A stretch of DNA of 64,000 nucleotides from Amycolatopsis sp. A133 (GTDB taxonomy: Bacteria; Actinomycetota; Actinomycetes; Mycobacteriales; Pseudonocardiaceae). Location: contig NZ_JAVHJU010000004.1 in the NCBI RefSeq assembly GCF_031082405.1, positions 336,082 through 400,081 on the forward strand. Reading direction: 5' to 3'. This document shows positions 1 through 9,200 of this stretch, piece after piece. Position numbers and translations under genes: made by a program. The notes under the pieces were generated by a model. That model was given only the letters and a program-made list of their open reading frames with translations. It had not been told where the DNA came from and did no database searches. How positions within the stretch are numbered: the first letter of the stretch is position 1; each line of letters starts with the position of its first letter.

Positions 1-1227
1 CTCCAGGGCGACCTTTTCCAAGGCAGAGACGCCCGGCAGTTCCTTGCCTTCGAGGTACTCCAGCGAGGCACCGCCACCGGTGGAGATGTGCGAGAAGCCG
101 TCCTCGGGCAGGCCCAGCTGCCGCACCGCGGCGGCCGAGTCGCCGCCGCCGACCACGGTGAACGCGTCGCTCTTGACCAGCGCCTCGGCCACGGCACGGG
201 TGCCGCCCGAGAACGCCTCGAACTCGAACACGCCCATCGGGCCGTTCCAGAACACGGTCTTGGCGTCGGCCAGCTTGCTCGCGAACAGCTCGCGGGTCGC
301 CGGGCCGATGTCGAGGCCCTCGCGGTCGGCCGGGATCGCGGTGGCCGCGACGACCTCGTGCTCGGCGTCGGCCGCGAACCCCGTCGCGGCCAGGACGTCC
401 ACCGGCAGCACCAGTTCGACGCCGCGCTTCTCGGCCTCGGCGAGGAAGCCCTTCACCTGGTCGAGCTGGTCGGCCTGCAGCAGCGAGTTGCCGACCTCGT
501 GGCCCTGGGCCTTGAGGAAGGTGTACGCCATCCCGCCGCCGATCAGCAGCCGGTCGACCTTGGTCAGCAGGTTCGCGATGACGCCGAGCTTGTCGGACAC
601 CTTCGCGCCGCCGAGCACGACCACGTACGGCCGCTTGACGTCGTCGGTGAGCTTCTTCAGCACGTCCAGCTCGGCCAGCACCAGGCCGCCGGCGTACGCC
701 GGGAGCACCGAAGCGACCTCGTAGACCGAGGCCTGCTTGCGGTGGACGACGCCGAAGCCGTCGGAGACGAACGCGCCGCCCGGGACGAGCGCGCCCAGCT
801 CGGCGGCCAGTTCGGAGCGGTCCACGGCGTCCTTGCTGGTCTCACGCGCGTCGAAGCGCACGTTCTCCAGCAGGACGACACCGCCGTCGGCGAGGCCGGC
901 CGTCAGCGCCTTCGCGGACTCGCCGACCAGGTCACCGGCCAGCGCGACCTCGGCGCCGAGCAGCTCGGACAGCCGCTTGGCGACGGGCGCGAGGGTGTAC
1001 TTCGCGTCCGGCTCGCCCTTCGGGCGGCCGAGGTGCGCGGTGACGACGACCTTCGCGCCCGCGTCGGCGAGCTTCTTGATCGTCGGCAGCGCGGCGCGGA
1101 CCCGGCCGTCGTCGGTGATGCGGTCCCCGTCGAGCGGGACGTTCAGGTCGCTGCGCACCAGCACGTAGCGGCCCTGGACACCAGCACTGTCCTCGCTGAG
1201 CAGGTCTTCGAGGTTCTTGACGCTCAT
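1..1227 (-). CDS. pgk: Phosphoglycerate kinase (3' end just outside window)
   Basis: Phosphoglycerate kinase catalyses 1,3-bisphosphoglycerate + ADP to 3-phosphoglycerate + ATP in glycolysis, in the cytosol. The frame is open from the ATG at 1227 to the window edge (409 codons), close to the family length, so only a few C-terminal residues and the stop are missing. Visible motifs are the substrate-binding RSDLNVPL near residue 21, a TAHLGRPKG block, and GGGDSAAAV in the nucleotide-binding C-domain. It starts 5 nt after the gap stop, so the two are almost certainly one gap-pgk operon, probably followed by tpiA outside the window (inference). Confidence 0.97.
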   Translation of the reverse strand, partial: MSVKNLEDLLSEDSAGVQGRYVLVRSDLNVPLDGDRITDDGRVRAALPTIKKLADAGAKVVVTAHLGRPKGEPDAKYTLAPVAKRLSELLGAEVALAGDLVGESAKALTAGLADGGVVLLENVRFDARETSKDAVDRSELAAELGALVPGGAFVSDGFGVVHRKQASVYEVASVLPAYAGGLVLAELDVLKKLTDDVKRPYVVVLGGAKVSDKLGVIANLLTKVDRLLIGGGMAYTFLKAQGHEVGNSLLQADQLDQVKGFLAEAEKRGVELVLPVDVLAATGFAADAEHEVVAATAIPADREGLDIGPATRELFASKLADAKTVFWNGPMGVFEFEAFSGGTRAVAEALVKSDAFTVVGGGDSAAAVRQLGLPEDGFSHISTGGGASLEYLEGKELPGVSALEKVALE

Positions 1228-1232
1228 CGGGT

Positions 1233-2310
<1,078 letters not shown>

Positions 2311-2717
2311 GGCATGCGCGTCCCTGACTGCCCTGACGAGACTTCCACCACTTGGCGAACGGGTCAAGAATCGATTAAGAAGCCGGGGCGTTCCGCGGGG
2401 GTTTTGCGGGGTCGGCGGCCGGGGTGCGGCGCAGGACCGGCTGGGACCGGTTCCGGCTGATCGTGCCGGGTGTGCCCGGCTGCACGACGCCGAGGACGAG
2501 GGGCGACTCGATCGATTCAGCCGACGGGGCGTTCCGAGGCCGTGGAAGGCGGCGTGGAAGAAGCTTCGCCGCGGCTCGACCGCGGACGTGAGGTCGGTGA
2601 CTCGACCGATCCAGCGACACCTCGGCCCGCCGGCCCGGCGGGCCGGGCGGGCCCGGCGGGCAGGGCGGCAGGCGGGCGGCGGAATCGCGCTTCGCCACGC
2701 CAGGCACCCACAGCGGT
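2311..2717. other. Gene-free stretch between gap promoter and winged-helix gene
   Basis: About 400 bases between the start of gap and the stop of the 2718-3899 gene, both on the minus strand. Long frames here are GC-rich shadows without family resemblance or ribosome sites. The right end is a run of nested GC palindromes, described separately. A TTGACC hexamer lies near 2360 on the minus strand and could belong to a distal gap promoter. No RNA gene is visible. Confidence 0.5.
2625..2643 (-). terminator. GC palindrome downstream of winged-helix gene
   Basis: GCCCGCCGG-c-CCGGCGGGC is a perfect 9-bp dyad followed by more GC repeats. It lies about 75 nt past the stop of the minus-strand gene at 2718 and could act as its terminator. 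There is no U-tract, as is common in actinobacteria. Confidence 0.35.
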
Positions 2718-3899
2718 TCACCCGGCCAGCTCCCGCTCCAGCGGCGTGCGGAACCGCGGCACCGCCCGCACCTCCCCGAACCACGCCGCGCACTTCTCCG
2801 CCTCCGCCGCCACCCTCGCGCCGGTCTCGACGCCCACGTCCTCCAGCAGGCGGTACGCGATCTCGCCCGAGGACCGCTGGGCCCATCCGCCCACCACCCG
2901 CCCGGACGCCCACACCGTCGGGCCGATGTTGCCGCTGCGGTCCAACAGGGCCGCGCGGTGCGGCCCCAGGAACCACTCCCGGTCCTGCCAGCCCATCGGC
3001 GTCGGGTCCAGGGCCGGCAGGAACGCCACCCACGGCGGGGGCTCGGGCAGCGGAGCCAGATCGTCCGCCAAGACCACCGCGGGCGAGCCGTCGAGGTCCA
3101 CCTCCGCCGGGGACAGCGCCGCCAGTGCCTTCTTCGTCTGGCCCGCCGTCCAGCCCGTCCACCACCGGAGGTCGGACGCCGGGGCCGGGCCGTACGCGCG
3201 CAGCCACCGCCGCGCCAGCTCCGCCCGGGCCTCGTCCGGGTCCCACGGGGGCAGGCCGCCCGGTACCCACTCGTCCAGGGGGTGCCAGACGTACTGGCTG
3301 CTGAGCCAGCTGCCCCGGGGACGGCCGCGGGCGATCCGGCCGCCCGCCGCCAGCAGGAACAGCACGCGGCTCGTCACGTTGCCGATCGCTTCGTACGGCT
3401 TGCCCGCCGCCATCAGGAGCTGCTGGCGCAGGCGGGGCTCGTCTTCGCTCAGCTGCTGCGCCGTCGCCGAACCGCGGGCCCGCAGCGCCGCCTCCACCGA
3501 CGCCTCGACGTCGGCCAGCCACTTCCCCGGCTCCGGCACGTTCTCCGGGTGCCCCTGCTTACCGAGGTGCTGTTCGAGCAGTTTCCGCTGCTTGACGACG
3601 ATGTCCGCCGCGCAGCCGGCTTGCACGAGGGCCGCCGTCTCCAGGCCCGTGACGAACACCGTGCGCCGCATGCCCAGCAGCCGCAGCAACGTCCGGTCCT
3701 CGTAGAGCGCCTGCTCCACCGAAGCCACCGCCGGCCCGGCGAGGCGGGCGGACGCGGACAGGTGGACGGTCGCCGGGTCGGTGGCGTGCAGCGCGACGAC
3801 CCCGGCGACGGCGTCCGCCACCGTGGCCGCGGGCGCGGCCAGGTGGTGCCGGACGGCGAGGCGGGCCCGGCGCTGCTCGGTGCTGATCTTCGGAGGCAC
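2718..3899 (-). CDS. Winged-helix DNA-binding domain protein (HTH_42/AlkZ-like)
   Basis: A 393-aa protein of the HTH_42 superfamily (COG3214), which includes the AlkZ/YcaQ DNA glycosylases that unhook alkylated bases. The N-terminal block carries LHATDPATV (residues 37-45) where AlkZ proteins have a catalytic Q-x-Q in LQAQDP; here the residues are H38-A-T40. It may therefore be a DNA-binding relative without the classical glycosylase motif, or a subfamily with a different catalytic pair. The remainder is typical, with an SQYVWHPLDEW segment and a C-terminal domain ending in FRTPLERELAG. It is monocistronic and divergent from the lysE-like gene. The substrate is unknown. Confidence 0.8.
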   Translation of the reverse strand: MPPKISTEQRRARLAVRHHLAAPAATVADAVAGVVALHATDPATVHLSASARLAGPAVASVEQALYEDRTLLRLLGMRRTVFVTGLETAALVQAGCAADIVVKQRKLLEQHLGKQGHPENVPEPGKWLADVEASVEAALRARGSATAQQLSEDEPRLRQQLLMAAGKPYEAIGNVTSRVLFLLAAGGRIARGRPRGSWLSSQYVWHPLDEWVPGGLPPWDPDEARAELARRWLRAYGPAPASDLRWWTGWTAGQTKKALAALSPAEVDLDGSPAVVLADDLAPLPEPPPWVAFLPALDPTPMGWQDREWFLGPHRAALLDRSGNIGPTVWASGRVVGGWAQRSSGEIAYRLLEDVGVETGARVAAEAEKCAAWFGEVRAVPRFRTPLERELAG

Positions 3900-3970
3900 C
3901 CGCTTTTCCTACCACCCGGCACCGACAGAAACGCCTGGTCCTGCGCCGCGACCGGCGATAGCCTCGCGAG

Positions 3971-4615
3971 ATGGTCTCCGGTGCGCACTTGGCGGCCTTC
4001 GCCGCGCTGACGTTCCTCATGGTCGTGGTCCCCGGGCCGAGCGTGCTGTTCACGATCAGCCGCGCGCTCACCGTCGGGCGGCGCGACGCGCTGCTCACCG
4101 TCGTCGGCAACTCCGCGGGCGTGTACACGCAGGTCGTCGCGGTCGCGTTCGGCCTCGGCTCGCTGGTGACGACGTCCGCGGCGGTGTTCACCACGATCAA
4201 GGTCGCCGGCGCGATCTACCTGGTCTACCTGGGGATCCAGGCCGTGCGCCACCGGCGGAAGCTGACCGACGCGATGACCGCGAAGGTGCGCGCCACACCG
4301 GGCCGGGTGCGGGCCGTGCTGCGCGACGGTTTCGTCGTCGGGTTCGCGAATCCGAAGTCGATCGTGTTCCTGGCGGCGCTGCTGCCGCAGTTCGTCGACC
4401 CCGCCGCCGGGTCCGTGCCCGCCCAGATGCTGGTCCTCGGGCTGTGCCTGCCGGCGATCGCGCTGGCCACCGACAGCGCGTGGGCGCTGGTCGCCGGCAC
4501 CGCCCGCGCGTGGTTCGCCCGCTCGCCGAAGCGCCTCGAAGCGGTCGGCGGCACCGGCGGCCTGGTGATGATCGGGCTGGGCACCACCCTGGCCTTCACG
4601 GGCCGGGGTGACTGA
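3971..4615 (+). CDS. LysE/RhtB family amino-acid exporter
   Basis: A 214-aa integral membrane protein of the LysE/RhtB family, which exports amino acids or related metabolites by proton exchange. It starts with MVSGAHLAAFAALTFLMVVVPGPSVLF; the VPGPSVLF segment after the first hydrophobic stretch and the GFVVGFANPKSIVFLAALLPQF block at mid-protein are family hallmarks. Five to six hydrophobic segments are visible. Its 3' end overlaps the convergent ArsR-type gene by 20 nt. Substrate cannot be inferred from the sequence. Confidence 0.9.
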   Translation: MVSGAHLAAFAALTFLMVVVPGPSVLFTISRALTVGRRDALLTVVGNSAGVYTQVVAVAFGLGSLVTTSAAVFTTIKVAGAIYLVYLGIQAVRHRRKLTDAMTAKVRATPGRVRAVLRDGFVVGFANPKSIVFLAALLPQFVDPAAGSVPAQMLVLGLCLPAIALATDSAWALVAGTARAWFARSPKRLEAVGGTGGLVMIGLGTTLAFTGRGD

Positions 4616-4940
4616 GCACCAGGTCGAGCAGGCCCGGGAAAACGGCGTCGAATTCGGGGCGCCGCAAGCGGTTCAGCCGCCGCGGGCCCTCGTCGCGCTG
4701 TTCGATCAGCCCGGCCGCGCGCAGCACCGCGAAGTGGTGGCTGCGGGTCGCCTTCGTCACCGGCAGGTCGAACGTGCCGCACGCCTTCGTCCACTCCGGC
4801 ACGGCCGCCAGCTCGCGCAGGATGCTGCGGCGCACCGGGTCGGCGACCGCGGCCAGTGCGTCCTGCAGCGGAACTTCCGCCGGGCGCGCGTGGGTCAGCC
4901 CGCGCGCTCGCGCAGTGTTCGATGATTGTCGTACACTCAT
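4596..4940 (-). CDS. ArsR-family helix-turn-helix regulator
   Basis: A 114-aa winged-helix repressor of the ArsR/SmtB type. LQDALAAVADPVRRSILREL and VTKATRSHHFAVLRAAGLI are the classical N-terminal helix and recognition helix. No Cys metal site (ELCVCD-type) is present in the recognition helix, so metal sensing is unlikely. The ATG at 4940 is chosen because GGAGG lies 8 nt upstream; longer frames to 5039 have no such site. It is divergent from the SnoaL-like gene with only 37 nt between starts, so it probably regulates itself and that gene (inference). Confidence 0.88.
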   Translation of the reverse strand: MSVRQSSNTARARGLTHARPAEVPLQDALAAVADPVRRSILRELAAVPEWTKACGTFDLPVTKATRSHHFAVLRAAGLIEQRDEGPRRLNRLRRPEFDAVFPGLLDLVLSHPGP

Positions 4941-4977
4941 CCGGTCGACCTCCGTCGAACACACTCTAGGAGCAATC

Positions 4978-5460
4978 GTGCCCCGACTCCTCGACACCAC
5001 TTTCGGCCCCGGCTCGCGCAACCGGCTGGACGAGGCCACCCGGCCCGGCCGCGAAGGCGCCCTCGCCGCCCTCGAGTCGTTCTACTACGCCTTCAACCAG
5101 CGCGACCTCGACGTGTTCCGCCGGGTCTGGACGGGCGATCCCCTGGCCCAGCTGAACAACCCGCTCGGCGGCATCCTCCGCGGCGGCGAAGCGATCACCG
5201 AGCTGTACGACCGGGTCTTCCACGGCCCGGCCCGGGTCACCGTGACGCTGGGCGACATCGTCGAGTACTCCGGCGACGGCCACGCGGTGTTCGCCGGGCG
5301 CGAGACCGGCGAGTACCGCGTGACCGAAACCGTTCCCCTGACCATCCGCACGACGCGGTTCTTCGCCTACGAGGCGGGCCGGTGGGTGCAGGTCCACCAC
5401 CACGGCAGCATCGACGACGCCGAAGCCCTCGCCGCGTACCAGCGGGCGATCCGCGGTTAG
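4978..5460 (+). CDS. SnoaL-like/NTF2-fold protein
   Basis: A 160-aa protein of the NTF2-like superfamily (SnoaL/DUF4440 group). The pattern ALAALESFYYAFNQRDLDVFRRVW, a glycine-rich turn with LRGGEAITELYDRVF, and a terminal FFAYEAGRWVQVHHHGS strand is typical of small alpha+beta barrels that serve as isomerases, hydrolases or ligand-binding subunits. The GTG at 4978 follows AGGAG by 5 nt; a longer frame from 4774 overlaps the ArsR gene and is rejected. Its function is unknown. The divergent ArsR gene suggests ligand-responsive expression. The stop overlaps the convergent 5457 gene by 4 nt. Confidence 0.8.
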   Translation: MPRLLDTTFGPGSRNRLDEATRPGREGALAALESFYYAFNQRDLDVFRRVWTGDPLAQLNNPLGGILRGGEAITELYDRVFHGPARVTVTLGDIVEYSGDGHAVFAGRETGEYRVTETVPLTIRTTRFFAYEAGRWVQVHHHGSIDDAEALAAYQRAIRG

Positions 5461-6242
5461 GCCAGCGCCGTCACCAGCTCCGGCCACCACTCGCGGGGCA
5501 GGCCGTCGAGCGGGACGACCACCTGGTCGGCGCCCGCGGCCCGGTACTCCCGCAGCCGCGCGGCGACGGCGTCGAAGTCGCCCCACACGGTGAGGCCGTC
5601 GACCAGCCGGTCCGACCGGTCCGCGATGTCCGCATCGGTGAAACCCATCCGGCGGAAATTGGCCGCGTAGCCCGGCATCCCGGCCAGGAAACCCAGCGAG
5701 CCGCCGCGCACGACCTCGCGCACCTCGGCCTGATCGGTTCCCGCGACCACGCTGAGCAGGACCGCGAGCTGCCGGTCCGCGCCCAGGATCTCCCGCGCCG
5801 ACGCGACGTAGTCCGTCGTCACCAGGTACGGGTACGCGCCCGACGCGCGATCGCGCGCCAGCTCGAGCATCCGCGGCCCGAGCGCCGACAGGATCCGCGC
5901 GGACGGCGGCACGGTGTCCTCGATCTCGTCGAGGTAGTCGCCGAGCGTGGCCAGCGGACGCGCGCCGTGCGCCCCGCCGAGGCCGACGACGAACCGGCCG
6001 GCCGGCAGTTCCGCGTACGCCGAAGCCACGGCGGCCGGCGGCACCCGGTCCACCGACAGGATCCCGCTCGCCACCTGGATCCGCGAAGTGCCGCGGACCA
6101 CCTCGGTGATCCGCGGCAGGTTGTTCCCCTGCCCCCCGGCCAGCCAGAGCGTGTCGAAGCCCAGCTCTTCGAGCTCGGCCGCCACGGCCGGATCGGTGTC
6201 CAGTGCGGTGTGCGTGGCCCCCAGCGGCCCCAGTATTGTCAT
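5457..6242 (-). CDS. LLM-class F420-dependent oxidoreductase
   Basis: A 261-aa TIM-barrel protein of the luciferase-like monooxygenase family, in actinobacteria usually F420-dependent. Typical are the N-terminal ELEELGFDTLWLAGGQGNNL, the VASGILSVDRVPPAAVASAY strand-helix, and FVVGLGGAHGARP, which resembles the cofactor-binding segment. It is slightly shorter than many LLM proteins. It lies 37 nt downstream of the large SMC-like gene on the same strand and may share its transcript. The substrate is not predictable. Confidence 0.85.
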   Translation of the reverse strand: MTILGPLGATHTALDTDPAVAAELEELGFDTLWLAGGQGNNLPRITEVVRGTSRIQVASGILSVDRVPPAAVASAYAELPAGRFVVGLGGAHGARPLATLGDYLDEIEDTVPPSARILSALGPRMLELARDRASGAYPYLVTTDYVASAREILGADRQLAVLLSVVAGTDQAEVREVVRGGSLGFLAGMPGYAANFRRMGFTDADIADRSDRLVDGLTVWGDFDAVAARLREYRAAGADQVVVPLDGLPREWWPELVTALA

Positions 6243-6279
6243 GTGCCCGGCAACCCCGGACGAGGCCGTGTTGTTCCCC

Positions 6280-9200
6280 TCAGGCCGGTTGTTCGTCCTC
6301 GGCGGAATCGGCGGTCCGGGTGAACATCCGGGTTGCCGACAACCGGGCGACGCCGTCCGGCTCGCCCAGGTCCTCCAGTGAGGTGCGGATCGTCGCGTCC
6401 ACCGACAGGTACTTCCGGCCCGCCCGCAGGTCGGCGTCGTTGCGCAGCCGCACGATGAGCGGGAACTCCGACAGCGCGCCCGCGTCGAACAGGCCCGTCG
6501 TGTAGATCAGCTGCACACCCAGCGCCTCGGCCACCGCCCGCTGCAGCTCCAGCAGGTACCCGGCGGAGGCGCGGCCGATCGGGTTGTCGAGGAACAGCAC
6601 GCCCGAGTGCCGGTTGCGGGCCTTGCCGCGGTTGTTGGCCCGCAACGCGGCCAGCGTGCAGTACAGGATGATCGCCGCGGTCAGCTGCTGGCCGCCCGAG
6701 AACACGTCGCGGATTTCCGAGACGCGCTGGCGTTCGGTGCGCAGCACCGAGTCCGGCTTGAGCATGTCGACCCGGAAGCCCTTCGGCGCCGCCGCCCGGA
6801 CTCCGCGCAGCACCAGGGAAAGCCCGTCGCGCTTGACGTCCCGGCCGTCCGCGGTCTTGCCGACGGCGGCTTCGTCGACGACCTCGCCGAGCTTCTCGGT
6901 GAGGTCGTTGTCCTCCAGCTCGGTGAAGCGGATGCGGAGGAACTCCTGCCCGGACCAGTCGCCGAGGCCGTCCGGCAGCCGGGAAACGCGCTGGGCCGAG
7001 CGCAACGTCCGGAGCGCGCCGTCGACCATGCCCTGCAGGCGGGTGATGATGCCGCCGCGGTGCCGGTCGATCTGGGCGAGGTCGTCGGTCAGCGAGCGCA
7101 GCCGGGGCCGCAGCGCCTCCGCCCACTCGGCGGCGTGCGCGGGCAGCTGGTCGCGCTTGACGGAGATGACCTGCTGCCGCACCGGCGTGCTCAGCTTCTC
7201 GAACCGCTTCTCCGTCGCGTACTGCGCGAGCTGGTCGGCGGCCGCCCGCACCCGCCGGTCGCCCGCGTCGGCGGCTTCCTGGGCTTCGGTGAAGGTCGCG
7301 TTCAGCCGGGCGTGCTGGGCGCGGGCCGTGTCGACGTCGCCGTCGTAAGCGGCCGCATCCGTGTCGGTCACCAGGTGCGCCAGCGATTCGGCGAGCAGCG
7401 AGAAGCCCGACGCCGAGCTGCGGGCCGACTCCAGCGTCGCTTCCGCCGCGGCCCGGCGTTCCTGCAGCTCTTCCCACTTCCGCGCGGCCGCGGACGCCTC
7501 CAGCCCGGCCGCGTCGATCAGCTCCAGGCCGTGCTCGATGTCCCGCGGCTTCTCGCCGTTGACGCCGTTCTGCAGCGGCAGCGCGTCCAGTTCGGCGCGC
7601 CGCGTCGAAACGAGCCCGATCGCTTCGGTGCGCTCGTCCTCCAGGCCGTCGACGACACGGCGGGCGCGGGCCAGTGCGGCCGCCCGCGCCGACGCGTCGG
7701 AGCCGTCGGGTGTCTCGAGCAGCTCGGCCGCGCGGGCCCGGACGGCCTCGTCCAGGGATTCGACGGCCGACCCGGCGGCCGCTTCGGCGGATTCGGCCTG
7801 CTCCAGCTCGGCCCGCAGGTCGCTGCCGACCTCGACCTTCGCGTACGACTCGGACGCCGACAGGTAGGTCCGGCGCAGCGCGTCGACGGGCTCGGCGGGC
7901 ACCGGGCCCGCGGCCGCTTCGGCCGCGCCCGGGACCTCGGCCAGCTCGGCGCGCGCGGTGGTCGCGGTCCGGCGGTGGCCGTCGGCGGTGCGCTGCTCCT
8001 CCCCCGCCTGCTCGCGCAGCCGCGCGGCCTTGCCCGCCGCGTCGGACGCCTGCAGGTCGGCGCGCTCGGCGATCTCGGTCGCGCGCTCGGCCTCTTCGGT
8101 CCACTGGGCGATCCGGGCACTGCGAACGCCCAGCTCGCCCAGCCGCCGGGCCTTCTCCTCGGCTTCGGCCGCGGCCGCCCGCAGCTCCGGGACGCGCTCG
8201 CGCAGGGACGCCGACTTCTCGCTCAGCCGCGCGAATTCCGCGTCGGCCTGCTCCAGCGCCGTGCGTGCGGTCTCCCGCGCGGTCCGGGCCGCCTGGGCCT
8301 GCTCGGCCAGGGTCGCGATGGCGCCGGGCGGGTAGTCCTCGCGCCACGTCGTGAGCTTCCACGTCAACGCGCCGTCCGCGGACAGTTTGGCGGACAGGGC
8401 TTCGAGGCGCCGCTGCCGCTCGGTGTGCCGCCGCGCCACGGCTTCCCGCTCGGCGTCGGCGGCTTCTTCGTCGTACATCGCGGGGTTCGGCGGCACGAGG
8501 AACTCGACGCCCGGCGCGGCGGCCGCTTCGGCCAGCAGCGCTTCGGTGGTGCCGACGGCGATGGTCGCGGACGGCAGCAACCGCCGCTTCGTCAGCACTT
8601 CGCGAGCGCGGTCGGTGTGCGCGGCGTCGTTGAGCAGGACGCCGGAAACCAGCTGTGGCAGGTTTTCCAGCACCTCGGCCCGCCGCGGAGCGTCCAGTTT
8701 GGACAGATAGCGCCAGCCGGACCACGCGGTGATCCCGGCTTCCTCCAGCGCGTCCAGGGCGGCCTGGACGTCCTGCGGTGGCGGCAGCAGCCCGCCGGAG
8801 CCCAGCGCGGCCAGGGCCCGCTCGTCGGCGGACTCCTCCATCCGCAGCGCGGTCTGCTCCTTCTCGACGGCCGCGCTCGCTTCGCGCAGCCGCTCCAGCA
8901 GCACCGGGAGGTCGCTTTCCAGGGCGACGTCGTCCGCGCCGAGCAGCTCGACCAGCCGGCTTTCGGCCGCGAGGGCGTCGGTCCGGCGGTGCGCACGGCC
9001 GAGGTCCTCGGTGGCGCGTTCCAGGCGGTCCTGGGTGGTGCCCGCGAGCTGGTGCGCCTCGTTCACCGCCCGTTGCGCGGCCTGGAGATCCGCGCCGATG
9101 CGGTCGAGTTCCTGCTCCCGCCGCGCGAGTTCGGCGGTGGCCGCCTCGGCGGCGCTACGGGCCGCGCGAGAAGCCTCGGCGACGTCGGCGCCCGAGGGCA

